A stretch of 64,000 nt of DNA from Panulirus ornatus (taxonomy: Eukaryota > Arthropoda > Malacostraca > Decapoda > Palinuridae). The position numbers were made by a program, and so were the translations under genes. The DNA lies in contig NC_092235.1 of assembly GCF_036320965.1 (NCBI RefSeq), positions 2,822,768 through 2,886,767 of the forward strand. Reading direction: 5' to 3'. A model generated the notes under the pieces. That model ran no database searches. It saw only the letters and a list, made by a program, of their open reading frames with translations, and was not told the origin of the DNA. The first letter of the stretch is position 1. Every line of letters starts with the position of its first letter. Shown one piece after another: positions 49,926-62,829 of the stretch.

Positions 49926-50590
49926 CCAGTGTTACTGTCCTTCATGACCCACGGATAGTTCTGTCGCCACCCAGAGTCCGACTGAACCTGAACTGAACGG
50001 GGCACTTGAGGAGGAGGAGCCCGTAGAATACATCCGAACTGAACCTGTTCGTTTCGATGAAAATGAAATACGTGCAATATTTGTATTACTTTCCTTGTTA
50101 TCTTAATAGGTTTAGAATAAACTTACTAAATAACATTAACATATTTTGATTGATGTTTGAATTTCTTGATATATTAAAATAACACTAAATTTGGCGCTAA
50201 ATACGAGATAAAACGCCCGAAAAGGAGCTAAGGTGCTAAATACGAAATTTAGGTGCTAGATCTATCGCCAAAAGCGTTAAGTTGGTAACTCTGCTCAGTA
50301 CGCACTACTTACCAAGAAGCAACGGAAAAAGTTTGGCGCGCTCGGCTCGGTTAAGCAGTACGCGCTGGCCCTGCTGATTGGCAAAGCTATTTTCTTAGGA
50401 AGGTAATTAGGTCTGTGTTGCCTGTTGTGCATATGAAATCTTTGGTAATCTCTCTCTTTACCTCTCTCTGTCTGTCTTTCTCTCTTCGCTTAAACTGTTT
50501 AAACAGTTCATGGAGCCATGGCAGATTGGTTGATCTAGACGAGCGGTGGAGGGTATGTTCAGAGGCTGTTTCATGTTACATCATAGAAAA
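49925..50590. other. Intergenic, no gene seen
   Basis: Contains TTTGGCGCTAAATACGA-type motifs and a palindromic TTAAACTGTTTAAAC near 50491. No gene supported. Confidence 0.4.
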
Positions 50591-50597
50591 CTGTTAC

Positions 50598-50670
50598 CGC
50601 CCAACGTGGGGCTCGAACCCACGACCCCGAGATTAAGAGTCTCGTGCTCTACCGACTGAGTCAGCCGGGC
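50598..50670 (-). tRNA. tRNA-Lys (CUU)
   Basis: Minus-strand cloverleaf: acceptor GCCCGGC/GTTGGGC, D arm ACTCAGTCGGTAGAGC, anticodon stem CGAGA/TCTCG with loop CTCTTAA (anticodon CTT), T arm GTGGG-TTCGAGC-CCCAC and discriminator G. It is close to the eukaryotic tRNA-Lys(CUU) consensus. The D stem has one weakened pair because TAGCTC is changed to TGACTC. TTTT follows within ten bases. Likely a functional gene or a recent copy. Confidence 0.88.
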
Positions 50671-50878
50671 TTATATACAACCTTTTACGTGTGTATGTGT
50701 GTGTCTAAGCGAGGTTAATAACCACCATCATTAACCGCCTAACAACGCTGTATTATCAGCGATAAAGTTCAATAACTGACCTGAGGTCACATGATAGATA
50801 CATAAGGGGATCCGACTATGACCTTATCAACGTCCTGAGACCCCGGCTGATGTGTCAGGTTAGATAAGAGGCATAACA

Positions 50879-51158
50879 TCCTCTCTGTCTGATGTTGTGA
50901 GAGTAAGACACTAATGGTTAGGAGGCAGCAAGTGTGTCTGGAGACACTCTCCTCTCTGTCTGATGTTGTGAGAGTAAGACACTAATGGTTAGGAGGCAGC
51001 AAGTGTGTCTGGAGACACTCTCCTCTCTGTCTGATGTTGTGAGAGTAAGAAACTAATGGTTGGGAGGCAGCAAGTGTGTCTGGAGACACTCTCCTCTCTG
51101 TCTGATGTTGTGAGAGTAAGACACTAATGGTCAGGAGGCAGCAAGTGTGTCTGGAGAA
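50879..51158. repeat. 71-bp tandem repeat, four copies
   Basis: The unit starts CTCCTCTCTGTCTGATGTTG and ends CTGGAGACACT. Unit starts at 50949, 51020 and 51091 are exactly 71 bp apart. Confidence 0.93.
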
Positions 51159-51194
51159 GGTTAGTAGGTGGTGGGGCCAGGCCTGATGTGTTGA

Positions 51195-52420
51195 TCAAGT
51201 AAAATATGTATCATAATGGTTGGTTGGTTGGCTGGTTAGTGAGGATTTAGGCCCAGAGTAGAATTTAAAGTCACTTCTGTATGGGGTAAGCTTTGGTGTA
51301 TATAAATGGCTACTCCATGATCTTCTATACGGGTGATAATTATCTAAAACATCACAATCTTCGACTGTGCTGTTCAGATTGGTCTCTTGTAGACAAATAA
51401 CGGATGGTCTATATAATACAAGCAACAGTGATAGTTGTGCTTGCTTATTCTTAAGACCTCTACAATTCCACTGAATGATATTGAACACATTGGTCTAAGA
51501 TTTCTCTTGCCGGCCAGATTTGTGAACCCTTTTTTTGGATTTGGGCGAGTCCCCAGGGGAATGGGATCGGCTCCTGATAGTGGGCACGGTATTGTCGTCC
51601 AGTGATTTCACCGAGGAAGACTTCATCATGGAGGAAGACCTACTCGTTGGAGCCACAGGAACGACCACCTGCCACACAGTTTCTTTTGTAACTTCATCTT
51701 GTCCTCTCACATTGTTGGGGCAAACAGAGCAGCAGGTGGCTCTTGAGTACGAGTCTTTGTGGGTATTATCGTCAGAGTCAGTGTCAGTGTCGCTCTGATT
51801 CGTTATAGATTCATCGGGAGTGATGGGTCGTGGTTGGTTCAGCAGTTCCCGTGGCAATTGTGACCAATGACCAGCTTACATTTCAATGCCATAGCATAGG
51901 ACTCATTGTGTTTGGGAGTCTGGTCTGTACGTGGCTCACCGTCAATAGGTTTTGTAGTAAATCTAGCAGCGATCACTTCCTCGTCTGCAGATCATTTACT
52001 ATGTCGTCCTCACTCATTCCCATGTTATCAGGACACAAGATTACTCCTTTGCATGAGTTCATGGTCACAGGAAAGGAATCCACAATAACGTAAAAATGAA
52101 TTCTTTTCAGCTTTAGTAAGCCTGCCACTTGATCTGATGACTTAACTTTAACAAGAAGGTCACCACTAGCCAGTTTCCTTACCATCTCAACAGCACCAGC
52201 CTGGCTGTCAATCACTTTCTTAATGAGGAAGGGTTGAGGGAAGCGTTGAACCGGTCGCATATATCATCACAAATTCAGCATTTTTGGACTTTATGTCCAT
52301 CGTGGGTCGGTCACCACCACTACCCCCTAGTGGTTGGCTTACTGGAGTCCATACCGGTGGGGCTAGACCCCAGATTCTGGGGTGGCGTACTACCCTACAC
52401 AAAAGGTACTTGTAACACCT
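51195..52420 (-). pseudogene. Jockey-like LINE, 5' part (ORF1 and start of ORF2)
   Basis: ORF1 pieces run from about 52400 to 51495 on the minus strand: KKVIDSQAGAVEMVRKLASG and DLLVKVKSSDQVAGLLKLKR (an RNA-binding-like segment of Gag), then an acidic/Ser-rich part (DESITNQSDTDTDSDDN) ending in a basic tail. ORF2 starts about 51488 with MFNIIQWNCRGLKNKQAQLS and PSVICLQETNLN, the usual beginning of a Jockey-type endonuclease, and is cut off near 51197. No zinc knuckles were seen in this ORF1, so it is a different family from the next LINE or has lost them. Confidence 0.75.
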
Positions 52421-52639
52421 TACATCTTCTCTAAGAAAATATACGAGGCAGCTGATCAGACAGACAAGCGCCCCAAAGTGGGACGAGCCGGACGTCCCAA
52501 GATGGGATCAGGTCTCCTGCGGTCATCACCTCTCACATGGTCGCACAATTGTGTCCAATCAGCCTTCGTGAAATGTACCAGTGGTCCAGCAACACCAGAA
52601 ATACCGGTCAACAACCACTTGTCTGTAAACACAAAAAGA

Positions 52640-53150
52640 GAACGTTAAACACAGAAAATAAACACAAATAGAATTTAGAGAAGCAAATGGGGAAATGCTT
52701 CTCTAAGCTAAAGAGATAAGCTAATCATAAAAAAAATGGTGAACACTATGAACTATGAATGATGATAGAAAACTCCCTTCCAAGGATGGGGGGAGGGTAG
52801 GAGAGGGGTGGAAAGAGCAAGAGATGTTAGAGGAAGTGAATTTTAGAAGGAGGAAAAGAGCCAGGGCTTAACCCAGCTTGCATCGGAATGATATGATAAC
52901 TAGGACAGAGATGAGATGTGGAGGGCGAGGGATTTTTCTTTTTTTTAGGATATAGGAGGAGATGGATCGTATCTCTGGCAGATAGAAACTGATTTTGCCC
53001 AGACGTTCCCTACACGGACTTAGCAGCAAGATCTATAGTAGTTTTTAGTTTTCAATATATGGGCACTGGATGTTGTTCAGGATGGATATTGAACATGTTA
53101 TCTGGGTGATCTACTCCCAGGAGATTGTTGAAGTAATCGATGTATTTGAA
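52640..53150. other. Spacer or 3' region of the Jockey-like LINE at 53.1-57.5 kb
   Basis: G/A-rich, no frame. Its position directly after ORF2 suggests it is the LINE 3' untranslated region, but no poly-A tail was fixed. Confidence 0.4.
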
Positions 53151-53156
53151 ATCACT

Positions 53157-55753
53157 CTACTTGTCTTTCAGACAATTTCCTCCAATAGATGTTTTGTGGA
53201 GGCAGTCGTGCTCTCGTATGAAGTTCTGTGTTCCTGATGAACTCGTGCCATTTGATGTTACAAACCCAACGTAGAGCTTTATTCTGAACCATTTGGAGTG
53301 CACAATGTTGGGTTTGGCTCCGAGTTCAATAGTTGAAGGGGCATAAGTGATAAGAGGTCGTATTAATGCTTTGTAGAGGTGCAATATGGTTTTGAATTGC
53401 GCCTCTCTAAATCTATACAATTTCTCGAGCTCCGCTCTCGCAATAGCCGCTCTAGACTGAATATGTCGGTTCATTCTCAGGTGTACATCATAGTTTAGGC
53501 CCAGGACAGTGTTGGTGTTTGAGATGGGTATGGGTAAATGACGGTGTATACGGAAGTGTAGGCAGACATTAGTTATATTGTATCTCTGACATACGTTAAA
53601 GTAGGATATGTTGGATTTGGCAGGATTTGATTTAATCCTCCATTTTAACTCCCAGAGCGAAACGTGGTCAATTTCCTGTTGTGTTTTGGTGATTAAGTGT
53701 GTGAGGGTTCTGGTTCTGATTAGCTGCGTGACATCATCTGCATATTGGAGAGTGATGGAGTACAGGAGTATAGGATTGGGAAGATCATTTGAGTAGAGTG
53801 TGTAAAGAGTGGGAGCCAGCACGGAGCCTTGAAGTATACCGGCATTGAGGAAGTAGTTTCAGTAAGTGTTTCTGTATTTGATTCGGGTTTTTCTGTTGCT
53901 AAGATAGTTAGAGAGAAGCTTAATGGTGGTTCGTGGGAGTTGGAATTGGGTGCTTAGTTTATACCTCAATCCATCGTGCCACACGGTGTCAAAGGCTTTT
54001 TCAACATCTTTTGTGATTAGTGCGGTCATTTTGTGTGTCCGCGTGTTGTTTCTTATGTAGTTCGTAATAATGTTGAGTTTATCTCGTGTGGAGCGATGTT
54101 GATGAAAGCCAAACTGTTTGTGTGAGAGTAGGTTGTTGTTTGTAAGGTGTTGTCTAAGTTTGTTGTTTAAGATTCTTTCAAATGTCTTCCCAATGGACTC
54201 AAGTAGGCTGATGGGTCTGTAGTTCACTGGGTCTCTGTTGGATTTGTTGGGTTTAAATATCATTGTGATTGTGGCAGTTTTGAAGACCGCGGGAAAATAG
54301 CCAGAGGCTAGTGCCACGTTGAAGAGGAAGGTGATGGCTCTAATAGTGTTGTCAGGGAGATGGGTAAGTAGCTGGTAACCAATGCCTGAATTACCTGGGG
54401 CTACTTTGGGTGATTTGAGGAGGAGGAATTTGACCTCGTTCGATCTTATGGGAGTTGTGAGAAGGTGGTTGTGTGAAAGCGATTGGAGGTGTATGATCTG
54501 TTCTGGGTAGAAGTGACTGGGTCTGTTTTGTATGTGTTGTGTGACAATTTGAGTGTTTTCGTACGCCACAGGGTGGAGGGGGGGTGAGGGTGAAAGATAC
54601 CTTCCCAGTGTTTTTGACAAATGTTGGCAATGTCTTGTGGGTTATGGTGTAGAGTGTTGTCGTCATTTAGCCTATTAAAGTCTGTTTTGGTATTCTTTTG
54701 AGCTTTCGGATTCTGTTCCAAAACTCTTGAGATTTGATTCGGTGTTGTTCTGTTGTGGTGATGAGATTTTAAGTGTCTATTTTGGTCTTCTAGAAGGCTG
54801 TTGAGTGTGTGGTTTCGTAGGAATGTGAAGTCGCACTGAACTATGCCCAAACGATATCTGTTTTGCTCAAAGCGTCGACGGTAGCACGAGATGAGTCTGG
54901 TTGTTTTGGAAGAAGGGAAGAAGGAGTATCTTGAAGTAAATGAAGATCTGGGGATAGAAATGTTAGCTGCCTGTATGATTGTTTCGTGTATATGTTCTAT
55001 TTCTCTGCCTATTAGTGTTATTGGGTGATTTTCGTAGTTTGTGGTGTAAGTGCAGTTGGAGAGAATCTCTTTGAATTTCTCCCAGTCTGCTCTTTTGTAG
55101 TGGTAGTGTGAGGGTGAAGGGACGAGAATAGGGTTAGATGAGAGATGAAGAAAGATAGGGATGTGTTCGGAACCACACAGTGCTCCTGGAGATGGCAAAT
55201 TATGAAGATAATTACTGGCTCTGTCGGAGAAGACAAGATCAGGTCTGCTTTCTCCTCCTTGGCCAGTGAAGACAGTGTGGAAGTAAGGTCCAAGGAATTT
55301 AAGACGTTTGTAAGAGTATATAGCGAATAAGTCATCACCATGAGAATTGTTTCTGTTGTGGTGGAAGGTTCTGTGTTGGGCGTTGAGGTTAGCTAGAAGG
55401 TAGACTGGGATATGTGTATGATTAAATACTGTGTAGAGATCAAGGAGTGGAATGGAAGTGTTGGGTCGAGAGTATGTAGTGCAGAAGATAATGAAGCCAT
55501 GTATTGTGTTTATCTTACCTGCTAGAAAGTGTTCGTATTGCCATGAGGTGGCGAGGTATTCGTGTTCGATGGTGTTGAGTATGAGAATGGCGACTCCCTC
55601 GTGTCTACTGTCAGGAGACTGTCGTGATGTATACCCGCAATGTCTAATTTTGTATCCGTTGGTGATACATGTGCTGTTAAGTATCACAACATCGGGTCTC
55701 TTCCCTTCGAGGAGAGTGGCAATCAGATGACGGTCATTGTGATAGTTGCGCAC
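53157..55753 (-). pseudogene. Jockey-like LINE ORF2: endonuclease and reverse transcriptase, broken
   Basis: Three minus-strand frames follow in order. 55753-54446 holds the endonuclease: VVILNSTCITNGYKI, YLLANLNAQHRTFHHN, ESRPDLVFSDRA and the GSEHIPIFL block, followed by the linker. 54620-53859 holds the RT fingers and palm: VFKTATITMIFKPNKSNRDP, VNYRPISLLESIGKTFERIL, HKQFGFHQHRSTRDKLNIIT and DVEKAFDTVWHDGLRYKL. 53822-53157 continues with MLAPTLYTLYSNDLP, the catalytic LQYADDVTQ and LGLNYDVHLRMNRHI. The missing Gly before the LAPTLY block and the frame changes near 54450 and 53840 show inactivation. The layout matches Jockey-clade elements. Confidence 0.88.
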
Positions 55754-55929
55754 GTTTTAGCATTTTACGATTTATGGAAGTTTATTGTCCTTCTGTGTCT
55801 GTTGTCGATGAATGCCGTTGACGAACCGTTTGAGTGTTTCACGTGTATCTTGTTTCTAGTCTTTGGTCGGGATATATCTGGTGAGGGGTCAGGAGAGGGG
55901 CGAGGGGAGGGGAGAGGGTCATTGTCGAC

Positions 55930-57317
55930 AATTTAGGGGTCGAGGTTGACCGTTGGTGGGTTGTCTGGTGTGTCGGCAAGGTCAGGTGCTGGGGCTCCTC
56001 TTGGAGGGTTAGGGGTTGGACGGAGGGAGGGGGAGGGGAGAGGGGGGATAGGTTGATCGGGAGGAACTGTCGTGGTGGTGGAAGTTGAGACGGTGGGGGT
56101 GGGAGAGGAATCGGTATTTGGAGAGACAGTAGGATTGTTTGTGTTGTGTTGGGGGTTTGTGGATGGAGTTGTGTTAGGGGGTGCGGAGGGGGTATTGGAA
56201 GTTGGGAGGGTGACAGGTTGAGTTGTTGGGGGAGAGTTGGAAGTGTTACTGGCGGTCTCCTGGGATACGTTTTCGTTAGGGGTCAGGGTGGCGGACGAGA
56301 CAGGGGTCGGTGAGGGATGGTTGGTGGCGGGGAGCTGAGGAGTTCAGGTGGAGCTCGTACATTGGGTAGGTTGTTATGAGCAAGCAGCAAATCGAAAATT
56401 CTGATGAATTCCGACTTATCTTCCCCGCTCAGGAACAACGCTTTTAGGTAGCACGCATGCATCCTACCTTGTAGGGTGAGGAGGTCTGAAGAATTAGTAG
56501 TTGGGATAGGAGAAGCTTGGGTGGCAGGGGGAGGAGCAGCAGCAGCAACTGTTGCGCAGAGGTGAGGGTTTGTGGAAGGAGGTGAGTTGGATTTCTATGC
56601 CTGACGCACTGCGCGGAGTTACTCCTTCTTACGTGGGCACAGCCCAGATACAGCGACGTGTTCACCTTTACAGTTGACACACTTCGCTGCCTGAGCCTTG
56701 TACTCACGAAAACCATGACCAGTTTCCGCGCATCGACTACAAGTTTGGTGGGGTTCTTTACAGTTCTTAGTCTCATGTCGGTATTTCAGACATTTGAAAC
56801 ATTGTTGTACGTCGAGATGTTCATCTTTCTTCAGGGATTTTGCAGGCACAGAGATCATGGGGAACAGGACTCCCCGGGAGAGCAGGCGATCGGCCTCGGT
56901 CGGGTTTGAACATTGTATCTTTATTGATCTGGAGTTATTCGGTTTATAGACGTTGATGACATTAACGTCATTGTTTTCGCCATTGATGGCTTCAACAATC
57001 TCCGAAGGGCTGAGGGACAAGATAGATGCATCAACATTGTAAGCAATAATAGTACATCTAGCTTGAAGGGGGCAGCGGTCCTGAACGATTTGGTAGTTTT
57101 TTTTTTTAGCTAGTTCATCAAGGAGAGGCTTAGATAGGATTCTATCTAAATCACTATCTTTGCTCAAGCAAATCTTAAACTGGTATTTGTTCGAGGGGAA
57201 TTGGATGACCCTAGTAGGACGGATCTCAGTGGTCTTAAAGACGATGGACAGGAGTTCGAACGTGGAAGGAGGGCGGCAATCAGTTTTGAGGGATTTTAGA
57301 CGTATGTCGGGCGGCAT
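55930..57317 (-). pseudogene. Jockey-like LINE ORF1 (Gag with three CCHC knuckles)
   Basis: 57317-56619 on the minus strand starts MPPDIRLKSLKTDCRPPS. It has an RNA-binding-like middle (IQCSNPTEADRLLSRGVLFP) and three zinc knuckles in series: CFKCLKYRHETKNC, CSRCAETGHGFREY (last Cys replaced) and CVNCKGEHVAVSGLC. A stop follows at CPRKKE, and a Pro/Ser/Thr-rich region, readable in other frames, extends to about 55930. Jockey Gag proteins package the RNA and localise it. It sits directly upstream of the ORF2 at 53157-55753, so both belong to one insertion. Confidence 0.85.
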
Positions 57318-57329
57318 GTTGGTGGCATC

Positions 57330-58440
57330 AGTGTCCTAGTGCAAGAAAACGTGAGTGAGGGACGGTCGACGGTCCAAGGTAGGGGAGAGGTAAGAGATAG
57401 TGTGAGGGTCTCCACCCCGTCAGGTGAGAACAGGTCCACTCCAGCCTCCACTCCTCAGGAAAATGAGTTTTCCAGAATGGGTTGGGGAAGCTGGGGTAGA
57501 GATTGCTCAAGCCAAACGGTCGAGAGATGGATGATGGATGATAAAATATAAGAAAATAAAAAAGGGATGTGAAGATGGAGTGGAGGCAATGCTGGGGTGT
57601 GGGGAGCAGCGAGGGTAGTGAGGGAACAGCCTGCCGGCGTCGTCACCGTAACGGTCTCCCGCGGGAAGGACCAACGCGGGAGGCAACGTTACAATCCACT
57701 TCTTTCTTCTGTCTTCTCTCTTCTGTCTTCTCTCTTCTTTCTTCTCTCTTCGTGGGATCTGGCGGTTAATCCTCCATCAACCACGTGGTTAACACGTGGC
57801 TGAGACGGGAGCAGCAAGAACCTTCTCGAATGGCTAGAAAAGATGATGTATACATAGGAACATTCTTATATATACCGGGTCAGATGGACGTAAAAGTAGC
57901 AGTTGTACCTTCTGTGCCTATCATCGTGTGCTTTTTGTGAAATGTGCATTTGTCTTTGTATGTATCTTATGGAACATAGACAACACAGCAAGCTCTATCT
58001 TATGACACCATCATATTTTACTTTTTTCCCTATATACATAGAGATAATTGTATAAAATTGCCTTTCAACCTTCATCTGGATCAAGTGAGGCAGGGTGGGC
58101 GGAGCTTATGGCTTTTCTTCAGCCAATAGGGAGGGAGTTTGTGTCTGCTAGTGCATAAATCGTGCTCGCACCACCGAAGACGACATTACCAAATTACTGA
58201 TACCCAACCCAAACAATACATAGGAATTTCACCCTTACAACTTATCAAACTATATCAAATGCAGCCCTCTCATTGGTAGATCATTGTCAACCAATGGCAA
58301 GCACGTATTTCACCATATATAGAGGCACCGAGGCCCGTTAAATCCCGTTTTCAAACCTCCAGTCTACAAAAAAGGACTTTAACTGGCCTTCCTTTCCACG
58401 CTTAACACACCCACCCACTACTACCACAAACACACACTCC
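57330..58440. other. LINE 5' region and intergenic sequence with promoter-like blocks
   Basis: 57330-57570 is probably the 5' untranslated part of the Jockey-like LINE. The 57690-57750 stretch repeats CTTCTGTCTTCTCT. Between 58110 and 58330 two CCAAT/TATA-like modules occur (see findings). No gene supported. Confidence 0.4.
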
Positions 58441-58660
58441 CATTACTTGTATACTTTATTTACTTATAATTTCTCGCTGTATCCCGCGTTAGCGAGGCAG
58501 CGAAAGGAATCACACGAAAGAATGGGCCAACCCTCCCACATACACATGTATACATATACACGTGCAGAAACGCACATATACATACCTATGCATTTCAACC
58601 TATACATATTCATACATACACATACATATATATACACATGTACATACTTCATACTTACTG
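58441..58660 (-). mobile_element. RTE/SINE tail fragment
   Basis: The minus strand ends with CTGCCTCGCTAACGCGGG and ATACAGCGAG, preceded by the ACATACACATGT-rich stretch seen at 29400-29519 and 37880-37990. No ORF is attached. Confidence 0.65.
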
Positions 58661-58721
58661 CTTTTATTCATTCTCGTCGCCACCCCGCCACATTTATTCA
58701 TACTTTATATATATATACCTT

Positions 58722-58975
58722 TTTTTTTTCTTTCATACTATTCACCATTTTCCGCGTTAGTGAGGTAGCGTTAAGAACAGAGGACTAAGCCTTTGCGGGA
58801 ATATCCTCATCTGGCCCCCTTCTCTCTTCCTTCTCTTGGAAAATTAAAAAAAAAAAAAAAAAGACGAGAGGGGAGGATTTCCAGCACCCCCCACTCCCTT
58901 CCCTTTTAGTCGCCTTTTACAACACGCAGGGAATACTTGGGAAGTATTCTTTCTCCCCTATCCCCTGGGATTGTA
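58722..58975 (-). mobile_element. 5S-SINE body, copy iii
   Basis: Minus-strand body from CCCAGGGGATAGGGGAGAAA to the tail CTACCTCACTAACGCGGA and GGTGAATAGTATGAAAG. Headless. It forms an inverted pair with the next copy, 12-20 bp apart. Confidence 0.8.
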
Positions 58976-58987
58976 CATATATATATT

Positions 58988-59219
58988 TATCCCTGGGGAT
59001 GGGGGATTAAGAATGCTTCCCACGTATTCCATGCGTGTCGTAGAAGGCGACTAAAAGGGGAGGGAGCGGGGGACTGGAAATCCTCCCCTCTCGTTTTTTT
59101 TTAATTTTCCAAAAGAAGGAACAGAGGAGGCCAGATGAGGATATTCCAAAAAAGGCCCAGTCCTCTGTTCTTAATGCTACCTCGCTAACGCGGGAAATGG
59201 CGAATAGTTTAAAAGAAAA

Positions 59220-59226
<7 letters not shown>
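58988..59226 (+). mobile_element. 5S-SINE body, copy iv
   Basis: Plus-strand body from ATCCCTGGGGATGGGGGATT to GCTACCTCGCTAACGCGGG and AAATGGCGAATAGTTTAAAA, ending in A-run then an AT array (59227-59301). With copy iii it makes a palindrome of about 500 bp. Confidence 0.82.

Positions 59227-59301
<75 letters not shown>
59227..59301. repeat. (AT)n microsatellite
   Basis: Begins right at the A-rich end of SINE copy iv. Confidence 0.97.
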
Positions 59302-59303
<2 letters not shown>

Positions 59304-59484
59304 TATATCCATATATAAACACAATAATGGACATACATAGGAAATATTCCATCTAATTTCTTTTAGGCTTTTTTCGTTTAGGTGTTATTTGTTGGAGTTT
59401 CTAAGACTTTTATTTCTGGTTCCTTACCCTATCTTTTGAATTAATTATTTGATTTGATTGTTAGTTGTTTATTTTGGCTTATTA

Positions 59485-59945
59485 AGATGCTATTTTCAAC
59501 ATCACTGGCGTTTTTCATGGTCAAATGCCATCTTCACTACATCCTCACAATCATTTTGAATATCAATGGCTTTTCTGTGGTTTAAGGTTATTTTCACTAC
59601 AACTTCACAGTCATCTTGTTTTCATCATCGATGACGTTTATCTTGGTCAAAGACTATCTTCACTACATCCTTATACTTATCTCATTTTCAATATCATTGG
59701 CCTCTATCTTGATAAAAGCCATCTTCACTACTTCTTCATAATCATCATATTTTCAATATCACTAGCGTATTTGTTGGTGAAAGGCCGTCTTCACTACATC
59801 CTTATAGTCAAGCCACTTTCACAGCACTTAACTCTACCTTAATAAAAATGTATCTTCACTACATCCTCACAGTCATCTCGTTTTCATTATCAGTGGCCTT
59901 TATCTTGATCAAGGCCATCTTCACTACATCTTCATAAATATCTTT
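59485..59945. repeat. Degenerate tandem repeat of about 60 bp with TCTTCACTAC
   Basis: Seven diverged units contain (G/T)CCATCTTCACTACATC, CTCACAGTCATCT and TTTTCAATATCA followed by GGCCTTTATCTTG. The reverse complement of the same motif fills 25250-25820. Confidence 0.75.
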
Positions 59946-59995
59946 CTTTGGACATATATTGCCTTTCAGATGGATTCCTGATATACCAATTTACA

Positions 59996-59997
<2 letters not shown>

Positions 59998-60087
<90 letters not shown>
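59998..60087. repeat. (AT)n microsatellite
   Basis: About 90 bp of AT repeats flanked by CATTTACATTCA/TCTACATTCA-like sequence on both sides. Confidence 0.97.
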
Positions 60088-60090
<3 letters not shown>

Positions 60091-60200
60091 CTACATTCAG
60101 GCAGATTTATAGTTCACTTGGGTGTGCATAGAGCTGGTCTGTATGGTCCTGGAAAATATCCTTCTTGCTGTAAAGATGCCACCCCACAAATGTGGGAAAT

Positions 60201-60206
<6 letters not shown>

Positions 60207-60274
<68 letters not shown>
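60207..60274. repeat. (AT)n microsatellite
   Basis: About 68 bp of AT repeats at the 5' break of the next SINE body. Confidence 0.97.
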
Positions 60275-61586
<1,312 letters not shown>

Positions 61587-61918
61587 TATATATATGTATA
61601 TATATATATATATCTGAATGTAAGTTGGTATGTCAGGAACCCATCTGGAAGGTGAACCTTATATAAACTACATTGCACCTTACATATAAATAGAAACATC
61701 AAGCTTCACTATATTAACTTCACTATATTTAAATATAAACAAGGTCTAACCGAGTTACTTGGTTGAGGAAGACGTGAGAATATCATCAGTTGGCCCTCCA
61801 GCCCTGGGTTGAAATTGTCGTTCTGACGTATTTCGAGTTCAGTGCTGATACAGGACCATTGATTATAGGACTATCTTGTTAGTCTGTGTAACTTCGCCTG
61901 ACCCAGTCCACGTCTTCA

Positions 61919-62557
61919 ATGGCTTTCTGTTACTACAAAAGGGATTACAAAGGAAATGCTTCCTTTGTTAGTTTCATGAATGCCTTCGTTCAAATGAAGG
62001 GAAAGACTATTACTATGAAGCGGTACCTTATCAGCAGGAAAGAGCTGCAGCAACGGTATGAAAGTTACTGCAAGATACATAACGAGCCCGTAGCTTCCAA
62101 CGTAAACATCGGCCGCCATTTGGGTTCACTCGGCATCATGTGTGACACCAAGATTGGACCCGTTGGGAAACAGGAACGATACTATTCTGGTATCATGTGG
62201 CTCGATGGCGCAGGATCACCAACTGAAATGCAAAGAAAATGGAGAAAGCCGCCCAAACGTATCATGAAGGCCGTGCAAGAGAAGATCGAGAGGAATCGGT
62301 TGAGAGACGATATCGCTCACAGTATATTGAAATTTATACCCAAAACTTCCCCTGATCTCCAGACACAGCCAGCCACAGAGACCACCAGCCCCGCTTCCCA
62401 GACACAGCAAGTCATAGAGACCACCAGCCCCGCTCCCCAGACACAGCCAGACACACAGCCCACCAGCCCCGTCCCCCACACAGAGCCACAAGATCCTGAT
62501 ATTGAGGAAGCAAATGAATTTCTCGATGATTTTTTGCTTTCACTGGAGAAGAACTGA
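61919..62557 (+). CDS. RFX-like winged-helix protein (copy C)
   Basis: Intact 212-residue ORF from the ATG at 61919. It has the same RFX-like region as copy A (SRKELQQRYESYC, NIGRHLGSLGI, GKQERYYSGI) with very few substitutions (for example KGNASFVSFMNAF versus KGKASFVSFMNTF). The Thr/Pro/Gln tail has two fewer 13-residue units, so the length difference of 26 residues is wholly a repeat-number change. Conservation of an open frame in both copies, with in-frame repeat change, suggests selection on the protein or a very recent duplication. No intron is seen. Confidence 0.7.
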   Translation: MAFCYYKRDYKGNASFVSFMNAFVQMKGKTITMKRYLISRKELQQRYESYCKIHNEPVASNVNIGRHLGSLGIMCDTKIGPVGKQERYYSGIMWLDGAGSPTEMQRKWRKPPKRIMKAVQEKIERNRLRDDIAHSILKFIPKTSPDLQTQPATETTSPASQTQQVIETTSPAPQTQPDTQPTSPVPHTEPQDPDIEEANEFLDDFLLSLEKN

Positions 62558-62589
62558 TGAGTTCCTTATAGACAAGACAAAATGTTAAA

Positions 62590-62665
62590 AAAGGAATCTA
62601 TATAAGTTCACTTATGGAGTGAGATCTTTGACGGAGCTGTGCTGCCTATAGCACAGCCTACCAAA
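62590..62665 (+). promoter_or_regulatory. TATA-like element and hairpin after the RFX-like ORF
   Basis: CTATATAAGTTCAC lies about 35 bp after the stop, and GCTGTGCT-GCCTAT-AGCACAGC forms an 8-bp stem about 40 bp further. Both are kept in copy A. This could be a promoter of a downstream non-coding transcript or a 3'-end signal. Confidence 0.35.
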
Positions 62666-62829
62666 GGGTGATCTTTGCTGTCGTGCAGTAACCTCATGAG
62701 GGCGGAGTCCGGCTACACTTTCTTTACCGAGGAAAAGATCTCTGCACTAATACTGAGTTTCTCTGTTGGCGTCAGGGTAAACACCCATCCCCCCCGAAGC
62801 TTGGTTACCTTTCCGTGGTGGGGGGGACT

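Noticed and set aside
62636..62760. Possible U4 or other snRNA after the RFX-like ORF
   Set aside because: Only the short ATCTTTGC start resembles U4; the stem and Sm-site layout do not match.
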